Below are positions 1 through 12,585 of a stretch of DNA of 64,000 nt, piece by piece (within the stretch, counting starts at the first letter, position 1; each line of letters opens with the position of its first letter). A program made the position numbers and the translations under genes. The stretch comes from Paratinospora sagittata (taxonomy: Eukaryota > Streptophyta > Magnoliopsida > Ranunculales > Menispermaceae): the NCBI GenBank assembly GCA_035771175.1, contig CM069598.1:5168194-5232193 (forward strand). The letters run 5' to 3'. The notes below the pieces were generated by a model. The model worked only from the letters and a program-made list of their open reading frames with translations. It made no database searches and had not been told where the DNA came from.

Positions 1-712
1 TCATGGCCCAATAGTCCATGCTTAAGTAATATAATATTCATATTACTGTGCTTAAATGTGTAATATGATATTCATTATTCTAATAAGTTGCCCACATGAA
101 ATTCCTAATACACATGTATATATTAAGATGGCCCATACATAATTTACAATACACATATACACATTTATATTACTATGATCTATATGAAATGAATAATACA
201 CACATTATTACCAATGTATTAGTATGTTACTATTAATGTCTTACTTTTAATAATGTGTATTATTATTACTATTAATGTCATTGACACCAAAAATTAAAAT
301 ATTAATAATAATAATTAAAATAGTGTGCATTGATAATCTATTATGAGCACATAGAGTCAGACATACAAGTCATCATGACGTCAGGTAAGAGAATGGGTCG
401 TTACATAGAGATTTCAAGTTCTACTAAAATAAGCTAATTTTTTTTGCTTATTAATTCTTGTAGTGGTTATAGTCTACTTCAATTAGAGGGGAACAAAATT
501 TTAAAAATAAACAAATAAATAAAATAGTACATTTTACTTCTTCTAAAGGTTGAAAGTAGAGTTAACAAATACTTCATAAATTGTCTTGAACAATGTGTAA
601 GTGCATGATTCAATACAACCGAACAGCAAATTAATATAATTCTATATTTGTCAGTTTCTTCTGTTGTCATATAAATAAAGATATTGTTAAAGTTCATTAG
701 ACCAACAAAACA
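1..712. other. AT-rich intergenic DNA
   Basis: No gene is supported here. The stretch is strongly AT-rich with many short TAATA/CATATA repeats, and open frames are short and low in complexity. Confidence 0.6.
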
Positions 713-729
713 GCTGGAATAGCTCAGTT

Positions 730-762
<33 letters not shown>

Positions 763-786
763 GAGGTTCAAGCCCTCCTTCTAGCG
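713..786 (+). tRNA. tRNA-Asn (anticodon GUU), nuclear type
   Basis: A 74-nt cloverleaf can be folded by eye. The acceptor arms GCTGGAA and TTCTAGC pair with one G-T, followed by discriminator G. The D arm contains AGCTCAGTTGGTTAGAGC (A box). The anticodon stem TGTGG/CCACA encloses loop CTGTTAA with anticodon GTT at 747-749. The T arm is GGAGGTTCAAGCCCTCC (B box). There is no intron and no encoded CCA, as expected for a nuclear gene. The sequence differs from plastid trnN, so a plastid insertion is unlikely. It decodes AAC/AAU. Confidence 0.97.
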
Positions 787-3620
787 TTTATTTGGAATTT
801 TAATATATTTGTTTTAATCAAAGTTTATATAGAATTGGAAAATAAATACCAGAAAGATTGACAGAACAAAATATTAATAAAGAAGCGTAACAGGCCCCCT
901 ACGGCTCTTATTATATGTGAAAGCCAATAAAAGAATATTATACGAAAAGTGGATTAAGTAATGCACAGATTTCTTTGAAGAAAGGTAGGTGTGGAATTTC
1001 TGATATGATAAAAATACTTAATATAATAACTTCACATGCACTATACGATGTTGATTCAAAGGACCCACAAACGTGTGGGTCCCTAGTTTTTTTTTTTTCA
1101 AAAAATAATAAAAGTTGATTTTGTATATCATCATCAATCTTTCTACTTTTTGTATCTAAAGAAACTTTGTTCATGTCCTACAAAGGCAAAACTCAAAACT
1201 TAGAAATAGCACGTATAGTATGTTCATGAAGAGTGGTCATTACATGATAGTATAGTTAATTTGGGAAAAAAAATTTATTGTAATTTAGTTTAATTAATAT
1301 ACTTTTATCTAATTATGTCAATCATATTTAAACGTTAGTTAGCTCCAACGGTATGCATCTGAACCTCTTCACTCGAAATCAAAAGTTTAATTTTCTCCCT
1401 TACAAATAAGTAAGGGCTTCCCCTAGTAAAAGTAGGAATGAGACCATAATGATTTATTCGTATCGTCCTCATCCGGACCTCTTATGTCTCTTATTTTTGT
1501 GCTTGCCTTTTTGACGCTATTAGGGTGTTCCGACTTCTTCTAGTCCCAGTATTAGCATCCTACCTTCTGTTAGCACTAAAAAAAATCCATTAAGATTCAT
1601 TTCATACATTATTAGTTTGACCCCTTTCACTTGTGATCATTTTGCCCTCTTTTAAAGCTTATACTTTAATAATCTTTGCAATCACATCAAAGAGTTAGTT
1701 GAAGTAAAGATTGAAATATTAGACCTTGATTACTTTCTCTAATTAATTTAACTTAAAAGCAAGTGTAGTTTTCCATGTTGCTTCATAATTTTCAGTGACT
1801 TTAGACCAAATGACAAAAGAAATTGATTCGATGTCCAAGTTTTACTGGCAAGTACTTCAAGAATTCAACTATTCAAAGTAGATAATGATAATTACATTCA
1901 TTTCACTCTGCCCACAAGTGGTCACTGGTGTGCCCAAACACATGGTTAAATTAATAATACTTTCTTTCTTAATGCTAACATGACCCTACAATCTATTTAA
2001 TCTCCTAATCGTATCTCCAAATGTCATGTATATCTTTTGAATATTAGAAATGATTTAGGCCTCATTTTGTTTCGAAAAATGTCAATCTAACTACAAAAAA
2101 TAAAAATAAAAAAAAATAACTATAATACAATTATACATTCGTGGCTATTGAATGTGTATGATTTACACATCTTGAAGTGTGTAATAATTTTTTTTTTTGA
2201 AAACGTCTAATAAATATTTTAATGACTATGAATATGTAGTTGTATTGTAGTTGATTGGCATTTCCATTTTTGTTTATGATTCGAAAATAATTTTTGCATA
2301 TTTGAAAAACAAAAGATAAAAAAATTCTTTTATCAGGCCAAATAAATAATAAAAAAATTATCGTATAAAATTTAATTTTTGAGTTGTACCTAAATATTAA
2401 AATCACAACTCTAACTCTAGATTAAAAAGAAATGATGAAAGGATTCAGGTGCCAAACTCGGCCTGTGTTCTTGTACATTTGAGGTAATCAAAGTTAATAA
2501 GATCATCCTAATGCGGTCCACTGAAATAATTTAAAGGACTTACACAAAAGTAATGAGATAATAACTCTAACTCTACGTCAATGGGGAAAAACTTTTTTTT
2601 TTAAGGTCAACGGGTATCGAAGACTTACGTCCCCTCTAGTTCCTCTGAAACATAGCTACAAACACTCAAAGATGTCATTGACCAATAAATGGTGGAAAAT
2701 GTTTCAAACTCAAAAATTTCAGAATAAATGTACTTGCATGTGCGTACAACTACTGAACCAATTTACTGTTGATTTGAAAAAATATTTTATCATCTACTTA
2801 TCTTAAAAATGTTAAGAGTTGAGTCTCAAATAATCTTATAACAAAAAAAAGGTCTAAAATAGTTAAGTGTTCCATAGTGGTGTTAGTTGAGATCCAAATC
2901 TCAAGGAAACAAATTCAACAAAACTTGGCTTTGCATGCCAGGTCCTGTTCTCAAGAAACTCTTTGAACTATTATGCAAAATATTGCTAAGTGCCATTTTC
3001 CACTATTACAAAATCTTTAACATAGAATAGGACCAGACAGGCCTGACAATTCTCAAAAAACAATGCAAATATTATGAACACCCTAGTACAGATTGTTGAG
3101 GAATCTAATGCATCAATAAGTCAAAACTACAAAAGCAGATTGCCCGGTACTCCTCTGCCCCCCCTCAAAAATCATTCTATCTTAACAAACATTCATCATT
3201 GCTTAATCAATTAAAGTACCTGCAACCTGTTGCCTCAGACCAAGTGGGCAAATCTCAACCATTCAAATATCATCAGATTTAGTGTTAGAAAGAAGTTGGG
3301 TTTCTTTAGATGATTTAGATTGGACAGTTGGGGGGAAGTCCTCAAGTCAATGAAGTGATGAAACTTGTATGGAAGTGCTCACCAAGTTTTTGAACAAATA
3401 TAACACCACTTTGTTAGATGAGTTGGGTAAGAAAAAAAAAATTATTAACTTTTTATCGTTTACACGTGTTAAAAATTAAAATAATATTTTTTTATTAATT
3501 TTTTATTTTTTTAGTGCTAAATGGACGGGGAGGGTCCCATCTGTTATTAACCAAACTGAAAATTTCAAAAACCTAAGAAAGGGTCAAAGGGCAGCTATCC
3601 TCCACCCAAATCTTAGGCTG
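787..3620. other. intergenic DNA with a possible SINE fragment
   Basis: No coding gene is supported. Around 2585-2675 a poly-T run is followed by sequence resembling the left part of the SINE-like insertion in RhoGDI intron 3 (5253-5457): AAGTC..., GGGTATCG and CTACAAACAC-like blocks in the same order. It is probably a truncated relative. The last few hundred bases before 3620 should include the RhoGDI promoter, but no convincing TATA box stands out. Confidence 0.45.
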
Positions 3621-4070
3621 CATTGAAGATTGGAGAGTTTGAATTTTGGCCTGCGTGGAGAAGGGGTTGTGTTAAACTCTCTCCTCAACTTGCCCTTGAA
3701 CTTCTCATTCTACTTTCTTTCTCTCTCAATTTCATCATATATCCCGGATCACCATAAGGCCACTTTTTGCCTTTCTTTCTCTAACCCTTCCTTAACAAAA
3801 TCATCTAGTAATTCATTACAATACCTTTGAAACCAACAATAACAAGTTCCCCTATTGTCTCTTCCTTGATTTCAAGCCTTCTTTTAGGAGTAATATTTTT
3901 GTGGGCTTGCAGCTTTTTGGAGGATTATTACATTTTTTGGCCATTTTTAGCAGAAGGGTCACCTTGTATATCTATCCTTTTTCTTGTTTTTGTGTGGCTT
4001 TGTTGGATTTTTATTTGTGGGCATTTGGGTTTTTTTTTCAGTGAATTTCTGAATATTTGATGAGGGGTTG

Positions 4071-6690
4071 ATGTCTTTGGCTGTTGAAGCTGTTTCTTCA
4101 TCAAGTTCAGGAAAGAACATGGGTTTTGACAAGAGCAAGGAGGAAGATAAAAAAAATGGTGGCTCAGGGGAAGGTACTGCAACAACAAAAAAAACAACTG
4201 GGGAGGAGGTTGATGATGGAGAAGAAAAGTTTGACAGGTCGATGAGTCAGGCTTCCTTGTGTGCTACTGAGGATGAAGAAGATGAAGAAACCAAAATAGA
4301 ATTGGGTCCACAGTTCACTCTCAAAGAACAGCTTGAAAAGGATAAGGTCTGTTCCTGTTATAAAGCCCAATTTTTTTTTTTCAAAAAAAGAAAATTTATA
4401 ATCTTTGAATCCATGTTTTTTTTTTCCTTTTTTTTGTGAATTTATTTAAATGTTTCTATTTTTTTGTTATTGTTGTGTGAGGCTACAGGATGATGAGAGT
4501 CTGAGGAGGTGGAAGGAACAGCTTCTTGGGAGTGTGGATTTGAATGAAGTTGGAGGTATTCATACTCCTTTTCTTTTTTTAATTTTAGGATCTTCCATGT
4601 CTCTTTTTCTTTCTGTTATAAAAACAAACATTTATGTACTTGTGTGAAAATAACTTGGGTTTTTCTTTACTATTTTCCCTGTAAAGTTCTTTTATTTATA
4701 TATTCTACTTTTTTCGAATTTGAACCAAAGTTCAACATCTTTGACAGCTTTGCGCTGTTCCATTTTATTTACTGTTTTCCACTTTTTCTTCTATTGGTTT
4801 TCTGCATTTCCGACTTTCTCCTCATTTCATCATCATTAGGATTGAATTCTACTTGTTTCAGATAAATAAAAAGCTTTGATTTCTCTACCCATTAACAATC
4901 TTCTAATCTATTGCCTGTTTTTTCCCATTTTTTAGCTCATTATTTCCTCTTTTTTGATTGATTAAAAATTAAAACAAAAGTGTAGTTGAGTTTCACATAT
5001 TTTTTATTTCTCTGTTTCAGAAACTTTGGAACCAGATGTTAAGATACTGAGCCTTTCAATTGTCTCACCCAATAGACCAGATCTTGTTCTTTCTATTCCT
5101 CAACAAGGAAATCCAAAAGGCTTATGGTTCACTTTGAAAGAAGGTAGTAGATACCACCTAAAGTTCATTTTCCAAGTCAGCAACAACATTGTGTCTGGCC
5201 TTAAATACACTAACACAGTTTGGAAAACTGGTGTCAGAGGTAAGCTCTCTCTCTCTCTCTCTCTCTCATATTATTTTTTATTTTTATTTTTTTTTAAGTC
5301 TTGGGTATCGAGGGGCCCACTCTCACTAGTCCAATGGGACACTGCCACAAACATCCAAGAACGCCGTTGTGTGAGCGGAGAGGCTCAAACTCAGGAATAT
5401 AATAGAACCTTATGCCCCTCAACTCCGTCTCTCTCACGCCTTAATGTTGGGCGGGTTAGCTCTCTCTTGCACTTCTTGCAACTTCATAATCAGTCTTTAT
5501 TGCCCAAAAATTAAGCATAGAAAAAGTAGCATTTACTGCAGTAATTTAGCATTTTTCTTTCACTGTTTCATGGTAGTTTTGATAATATTGTTACAAGAAA
5601 CTTTATTTATTTATTTAGTTATTTTTCAATGTGTTTGTACATTCATAGATTGGTTTTGAGCTTTATAGAAGCCTTTTTTTGCTCACATGGGGGTCTTATT
5701 TCAGTGGACAGCACCAAAGAGATGCTTGGAACTTTCAGTCCTCAGGCAGAGCCTTACACACATGAGATGCCTGAAGAGACCACCCCTTCTGGCATATTTG
5801 CCAGAGGATCATATTCAGCTAAAACAAAGGTAGGCCAGCTTTGATTAAACTACTTCTCCATGCTTTTTCTTAAACAGAAATGGGCCCTTCATTCATTTTA
5901 TACTTAGTTTATTCAATATTGATCTAGAATGGCAAATACTCAGTACCAGTTCTTGATAGTTTATTTAACTTCAATCAGTTTTTAATTAACTATAGCAGGT
6001 TTTATGTTCCTAGTTTCTTGTCTATGATGTCTACAGTTATAATTTCTACTGTTAGTCACTTTTAACTTGGATTTCTACCACTTCTTAGAAATCAAAATGT
6101 TTCAAAAGAATCGACTTTTTTTCTCACTAATTCTATAGTTCCATTCATTCTCAGGATTTGGAATCTAATGCATTGGTCACCTTTGTCACTCTCAGATTTG
6201 ACCCTTTATCCTTGTGACTACTATACACTTTCTAAGATAACTTGGGTAGAAATAATTAATAAAATTACAACCACTTGTTTAGTAACTGTCGGAATTGTGT
6301 GGACCAAAAGAAAGTATCACGTCAAATATAGGCAAGTACATTACATAGAATTTAAGTTGGGATCCAATCCTCATCACGACCGAGGCCTTTTAAAATTAAA
6401 CCCCGTACTAGAACTCAGAGGTAGTTAAGTTAGAAACAACATCAATACAAAATAAAATCCAAGCACACCTAACAAGTGGTACTATAGCAGCCAAAATATA
6501 TGTCAAGGTGGGACTAAACAGATTAAGCATAAAAGTCATTGAACTTATTCATGTTTCTCAGACAAGTATGAGTGTATGACTTATTGCACTTTTTTTTTCC
6601 CTTCATTTTCAGTTCTTGGATGATGATAACAAGAGCTACTTGGAAATGAACTACACCTTCGACATCCGGAAAGAATGGGCATCGACTTGA
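4071..6690 (+). CDS. Rho GDP-dissociation inhibitor (RhoGDI/SCN1-like), 5 exons
   Basis: Predicted 254-residue cytosolic protein that binds prenylated ROP/RAC GTPases, keeps them GDP-bound and removes them from membranes. Coding exons: 4071-4346, 4489-4555, 5021-5239, 5705-5829, 6613-6690. All have GT-AG borders and compatible phases. The start is the first in-frame ATG; the N-terminus is Ser/Lys/Glu-rich (about residues 1-75), as in plant RhoGDIs, which carry a longer arm than animal ones. Next comes the conserved LGPQFTLKEQLEKDKDDESL regulatory-arm motif across exons 1-2. The immunoglobulin-like, isoprenyl-binding beta-sandwich follows, with WFTLKEGSRYHLKF, GIFARGSYSAKTKF and a C-terminal YTFDIRKEW. 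Exon 5 and the 3' flank are tandemly duplicated (spare exon at 10602). Intron 3 contains a SINE-like insertion. Arabidopsis GDI1/SCN1 restricts root-hair initiation sites; that role is inferred by family only. Confidence 0.95.
5244..5268. repeat. (CT)n microsatellite
   Basis: About twelve CT units directly downstream of the RhoGDI exon 3 splice donor. Confidence 0.9.
5253..5457 (-). mobile_element. SINE-like insertion in RhoGDI intron 3
   Basis: Read on the minus strand, this is a tRNA-like head with a B-box-like GAGTTTGAGCC, an unrelated body and an A-rich tail (the poly-T tract at about 5270-5298 on the plus strand). A possible target-site duplication AGCTCTCTCT lies at 5243-5252 and 5458-5467. 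The left copy sits in a CT microsatellite, so the exact edge is uncertain. The left copy overlaps the intron donor GTAAG at 5240-5244. Confidence 0.5.
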
Positions 6691-9600
6691 CTCGGAGAAT
6701 TCTTTTTAACAGTTCTACTGGCTTGCATGGATTGTAAGCCATAAACAATTCTTGACAGTTCTTTCTTTCTTTCTTTCTTTTTTTTCTCCTCCCTAATTAT
6801 CTGACAAATTGGTAATCGTCCTCGTCCTCGTCCTCGTCCTCAACACTGATTTACATAACAATTGAGTCCAGTAAGAGAAGAATCATACCCGGAAATGCTT
6901 GCGATGGAACGTGAATAATAATAAGAGAGTTTGGTCTTTAAGTTAAGAGATTTGTTTTTGATTTTTCTCCCCTTTATTTTTTCCCAGTTCAACCAGACAT
7001 GAAGAGGAGACCCTGCATTTGTTTGTTAAAAGATTGTATTAATTCAGTAGAATGAGCTCTTGAGTTTCTACCATGTTAAAGTTAGCTTCAGACAATGTTG
7101 TTTATCTTTCTATTGCTACTTAGGATTATACAGAGTTCACTTGTTTCCTTTTTAAGTGTAAAGTTTTGATTTCTCTTTTCAAGGTTTTCATCATTTAAGT
7201 TAGACTGAGAAATATGGCTAGACATCAATTTCTGTGATTTCTACTTTACAGAAGTTTTTTGCATCTACAAATTAGAAAATATGAAAAAACCAATTTGGTT
7301 GGTCAATTCGATAATAATTTTTTTAAGGATTTTACTATGAAAATAATCTATGATCAGATCACAAACCAAAGGCATCAGCACTAAACAATTTTCTTCGCCA
7401 AAGAAAATTATAATGTGAGAGTTGTAACGATCCGCAGAAAAGATTAAATGATCTATAAGATAAAAATGTCGAGAATAATAAAGGTGCGTATAAAACTCCT
7501 TATTTTCACACACGTGAAACTTTACGGAGAATGACCCATTTAACGTCAGGAATAACTAAAACTATTTATCATCATATATTTGTTTTTCCATTAATTCAAG
7601 ATTATTCATTGTTGAGGTCAATTTTGGTATGTTTCACGACGTAAGATATTGTCTATCTCCTACGGGCCTCCAAGTTTGGTCGACTCTTAAGTTGGGCCGT
7701 CAGGCCTGTGGGCAACCACGTAGAGCATATCATAAAACAAGTCTCGAGAATTTTATTTTTTTTCTTAAGAAAATACTTCTTACTAGTGTGAGGGGTGAGG
7801 CTTCTTATGTGTCTTAGTTTGGAAGAACACATAGTCGATATAAGACTAATTACTAGAGTTGAACCCACTAATAGCCAATAGTAGGCCTCTAGTCTCAGCA
7901 CCTCACATAGATGTATCGGTCCCCACATACAACGCCAAATGTTAGGGCAAAATTTGGCCAACACCAGTAGATAACGAGGTGGAGGGAACGTGCAGAACTA
8001 GAACCCACTTAGGTGTTGACTCGCCTGCTTAAGACCTCGGATTTGAAAGAAAAAGAGAGGAAAGAGTAGGTTATCGTAAAGAGCATCGGTGTGATACCGA
8101 CCAAATACCCTCCGATGCCTAAGTCAATTTCGAGCTTTGTCGGGTATTAATCACACTGATTAGAGTAATTAATTGCTTACCTTTTTCGTGAGGGGTTAGG
8201 GGTTATTTCTAGTGGTAGTTAAGATCTTTGGCTGGATTGGCATGTTGTCGTATTAGTCGTATATAATCGTGGATTTGTTGCAGCGGATCTCATACTATCA
8301 TTATCCTTAATTGTTTAAGTAAAGTCAGCTCGGTATGCCATGCTGACGAGATGTGGTCACGTCTGTGTGTTCGTAATAGAATCAAATCGGGAGCCTAGGT
8401 CAATATCATGTCTCCTGAGCTAATGTCATAACTTGGCGGTCGGTCTTGCTGGCGTGGCATCAGCTGGGTATGTCAAAAAATTAGTCCAACATTCACTATA
8501 AATAAAAACCATGCTAGAAATTTATATTTAAAATAAAAAGGAATACATAATGTATATAGGTGAAGTTATATGTGAATGAATCAAGTTTAAAATGGGGACT
8601 TCGAATTAATTGATGGATGAGTTGAATTTTCAAATTGAAACTTATGTAGTAGTACTTTTGTCAAATTGAACCTAAACCTACCCACCATCCACGGTGGAGT
8701 AAAACCATGAGCTTAATGTCTACTTCATTCCATTAGTATGTTATGTACGCGCATATCCATGGGTTGCGTGTTTAACATGTGGGTTCATGTTCTACATTTA
8801 GATATTAGAATTTCTGCACCAGCACTCCATGTTTCTTTTCCCTTTCTTTATATGCTTGTTTAAATAATAAAATATTCATGAGGAACTATTGATGGTTTTC
8901 TTTTCTTCTCTTTCTCTTTTATTTTCTATGACTAAAATTTTGTTTTTTTTAATTATATAAAACACAAAGTTAATGGCGTATTGAAAGAAAACAGCAGTTC
9001 ATAATATTTTTCTTTTTATACTTTTGTGTATATTTTTCAATGAAATCTTTAAACTTATTTTTTCTTTATTTTATTATTAAAATAGGATTTAAGTGATGTT
9101 GGTTAACAAATTACAATCTTAAAATAGTTATAATAGGCACATTATTTGATTGTTATTATTGTAAATATGTTGAATATTCAAATAGTAAATACGTATATTA
9201 TACATATGTATTAAAAATATAATATTTAAGTAATGTATGTATTCAAATAATATATGTATTCAAGTTATACATATATTCAGTTGTATACTTATTTATTTGT
9301 ATACTATTTATATAAAAACTCTCTCACATAAATCATGTGGTAGAGCAAACCATATGAATCATGTAGGAAGTCAACTCACATGACTCATGTGGGTTGGTGG
9401 TATTATTTAGGTACTTTCTCTTTATAAATATAGAAGAAAATAATAATAAAAAGTTACAAGAAAATAATAAGAAACTCATTTTATTTTCTTATGTTTGTGA
9501 TTTATTTAATTTGTATTTGTAATTTTATTACTTAGTTTTATAACAGTTATAAGTTATTAAGTTATTATAGGCATGTTGATATATATATCTCTCCCTGAGT

Positions 9601-10357
9601 TGATTTTACAATCAAGTGGTGGAATTCATCGTTTACAAACTAGTATGATTAGGCATGTATATTGCACGTGAGTCATTTAATATATTGTTTAAATTAAGAA
9701 CTATATAATTTTTTTACAAAGAAACAAATTTTATTCAAAAAATTAATTGAAACTGAGAGGTGATTAAAGAACTTAAATGGCAAGAAACTTGAACTTGAAT
9801 ATAAATAATATGACGAGATATATAACAACATCATTTGAAATAGGAAATAGTTGTTGTGTGGGTGGCGTGTCCTCGGAAGAGAAAAATTTTATGATAATTT
9901 TATTGCAAGATCCTTATGAAACTGATAATTTAAATATTACCCTCATTACCCCTTATTAATATTTTTCTTTCATTTTAAAAGTTAGGTTTATTATTTTAAG
10001 AAGTGATATACTAATTTACCCATCAACGTCTTGTCCTTTTTATGTTTCTACTTTAATTTTATTCTACTCACAATTTTTTCTTTTTATCTTTCCCATCCTG
10101 CCCTTTTACCTTACTCTACAACAACTACCATTTTCAAAAAATAAAAAATAAAAATTCCCTTCCATACTACCATTAATAGAGGGACTTATTTCTAAAATTA
10201 AATATCAATATTAGTTATACTATTAAAATGATTAAAAAAGTTAAAGGCTCTAATTGGTATATTTTATGCATATCTGCCTAAAAATATTTTTTCTAAACAC
10301 AGAAGGCAAAGGGAGAAAGTTTCATCAAAATCAAGTGCCAACAACGCCCAAATTACG
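6379..10357. repeat. tandem duplication, unit 1 (about 3.98 kb)
   Basis: This unit begins inside RhoGDI intron 4 and carries exon 5 (6613-6690), a TTTC/CGTCCT-rich 3' flank (about 6760-6840), a solo LTR and AT-rich sequence ending at CCCAAATTACG (10357). Unit 2 (10358-14141) repeats it in the same order and orientation at high similarity. The bases ACGACC occur at 6376-6381 and 10355-10360, a microhomology at the junction. Unit 1 has about 250 bp near 8860-9110 that unit 2 lacks. Confidence 0.92.
7610..8491. mobile_element. probable solo LTR in duplication unit 1
   Basis: An 882-bp block bounded by the short inverted ends TGTTG...CAACA, flanked by TTCAT on the left and TTCAC on the right (a 5-bp target duplication with one change). 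It has no gag/pol coding sequence, primer-binding site or second LTR. This is the expected form of a solo LTR left by LTR-LTR recombination. A same-family copy sits at the equivalent place in unit 2. Confidence 0.65.
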
Positions 10358-10601
10358 ACCAAGGCATTTTAAAATTAAACCCCATACTATAATTCAGAGG
10401 TAGTTAAGTTAGAAACAATATCAGTACAAAATAAAAACCAAGCACACCTAACAAGTGGTACTATAGCAGCCAAAATATGTGTCAGGTGGGACTAAACAGA
10501 TTAAGCATAAAAGTCATTGAACTTATTCATGTTTCTGAGACAAGTATGAGTGTATGACTTATTGCATTTTTTTTTTACTTTTTTTTTCCCTTCATTTTCA
10601 G

Positions 10602-10679
10602 TTTTTGGATGATGATAACAAGAGCTACTTGGAAATGAACTACACCTTCGACATCCGGAAAGAATGGGCATCGACTTGA
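10602..10679 (+). pseudogene. duplicated terminal exon of RhoGDI (orphan exon or alternative 3' exon)
   Basis: This is a copy of RhoGDI exon 5 (6613-6690) with one silent change (TTC to TTT in the first codon), so it encodes the same 25 residues ending EWAST and stop. The upstream acceptor TTCATTTTCAG is intact, the 3' flank is also copied, and no other RhoGDI exon accompanies it. It could be an inert gene fragment. It could also be an alternative terminal exon spliced from exon 4 across a 4.8-kb intron, giving the same protein with a different 3' UTR. The sequence cannot decide between these. Confidence 0.85.
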
Positions 10680-11655
10680 CTCAGAGAATTCTTTTTAACA
10701 GTTCTACTGGCTTGCATGGATTATAAGCCATAAACAATTCTTGACAGTTCTTTCTTTCTTTCTTTCTTTTTTTTTTTCTCCTCCCTAATTATCTGACAAA
10801 TTGGTAATCGTCCTCGTCCTCGTCCTCGTCCTCAACACTGATTTACATAACAATTGAGTCCAGTAAGAGAAGAATCGTACCCGGAAATGCTTGCGATGGA
10901 ACGTGAATAATAAGAGAGTTTAGTCTTTAAGTTAAGAGATTTGTTTTTGATTTTTCTCCCCTTTATTTTTTCCCAGTTCAACCAGACATGAAGAGGAGAC
11001 CCTGCATTTGTTTGTTAAAAGATTGTATTAATTCAGTAGAATGAGCTCTTAAGTTTCTACCATGTTAAAGTTAGCTTCAGACAATGTTGTTTATCTTTCT
11101 ATTGCTACTTAGGATTATACAGAGTTCACTTGTTTCCTTTTTTAAGTGTAAAGTTTTGATTTCTCTTTTCAAGGTTTTCATCATTTAAGTTCGACTGAGA
11201 AATATGGCTAGACATCAATTTCTGTGATTTCTACTTTACAGAAGTTTTTTGCATCTACAAATTAGAAAATATGAAAAAACCAATTTGGTTAGTCAATTGG
11301 ATAATAATTTTTTAAGGATTTTACTATGAAAATAATCTATGATCTGAAAATGATAAAAAATTATTTTCTGAAATTCATTTTTAGATTATATCATTGGTTT
11401 CAAATCACAAACCAAAGGCATCAGCACTAAACAATTTTCTTCGCCAAAGAAAATTATAATGTGAGAGTTGTAACGATCCGCAGAAAAGATTAAATGATAT
11501 ATAAGATAAAAATGTCGAGAATAACAAAGGTGCGTATAAAACTCCTTATTTTCACACACGAGAAACTTTACGGAGAACGACCCATTTAACGTCGGGAATA
11601 ACTAAAACTATTTATCATCATATATTTGTTTTTCTATTAATTCAATATTATTCAT

Positions 11656-12585
11656 TGTTAAGGTCAATTTTGGTCTGCTCCACGCATCCTAATATATTGT
11701 CTCTCACCTACGGGCCTTCAAGTTTGGTCGACTCCTAAGTTAGGCCATCAGGCCTGTGGACATCCACGTAGAGCATATCATAAAACAAGTCTCGAGGGTT
11801 TTATTTTTTTTCTTAAGAAAATACTTATTGCTAATATGAGTGATGAGACTTCTTATATGTCTTAGTTTGGAAGAACACATAGTCGATATAAGACTAAATA
11901 CTAGAGTTGAACCCACCAATAGTAGGCCTCCAGTCTCAGCACCTCACATGGATGCATCGATCCTCACATGGAGTCATCATTTAGGGAAATCCTCACATGG
12001 ATGCATCGATCCTCACATGGAGTCATCATTTAGGGAAAAATTTAGCCAACACCAATAAATGATGAGGCGGAGGGAACGTGCAGAACTAAAACCCACTTAG
12101 GTGTTGACTCGCATGCTCAAGACCTAGGATCTGAAAAAAAAAAAAAAAAGAGAGGAAAGAATAGGTTATCTTAAAGAGCATCGGTGTGGTGCCGACTAAA
12201 GACCTTTTGATGTCTAAGTTAATTTTGAGCTTTTTCGGGTATTAATCACACCGACTAGAATAATTAATTGCTTACCTTTTTCGTGAGGGGTTAGGGGTTA
12301 TTTCTAGTAGTAGTTAAGATCTTTGGCTGGGTTGGCATGTTGTCGTATTAGTCGTATATAATCCTGGATTTGTTGTAGCGGATCTCGTACTATGATTATC
12401 CTTAATGGTTTAAGTAAAGTCAGCTCGGCGTGCCATGCTGACAAGATGTGGTCCCGTCTATGTATTTGTGATATAATTAGATTGGGAGCCTAGGTCAATA
12501 TTTGTCTCCTAAGTTGATGTCATAACTTGGCGGTCGGTCTTGTTGACGTGGCGTCAGCTAGGTATGTCGAAAAATTAGTCCAACA
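11656..12585. mobile_element. probable solo LTR in duplication unit 2
   Basis: Copy of the 7610-8491 element with the same TGTT...CAACA ends, flanked by TTCAT and TTCTC. It is longer because of an internal 49-bp tandem repeat. Its presence in both units means the LTR inserted before the duplication. Confidence 0.65.
11942..12039. repeat. 49-bp direct tandem repeat, two copies
   Basis: A unit beginning CCTCACATGGATGCATCG occurs at 11942 and again at 11991, essentially identical. It is absent from unit 1, so it arose after the large duplication. Confidence 0.9.

Noticed and set aside
9777..9959. 60-residue frame MARNLNLN..., repeated at 13531-13713
   Set aside because: It exists twice only because it lies in the tandem duplication. 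The few differences change amino acids, and there is no motif or gene context.
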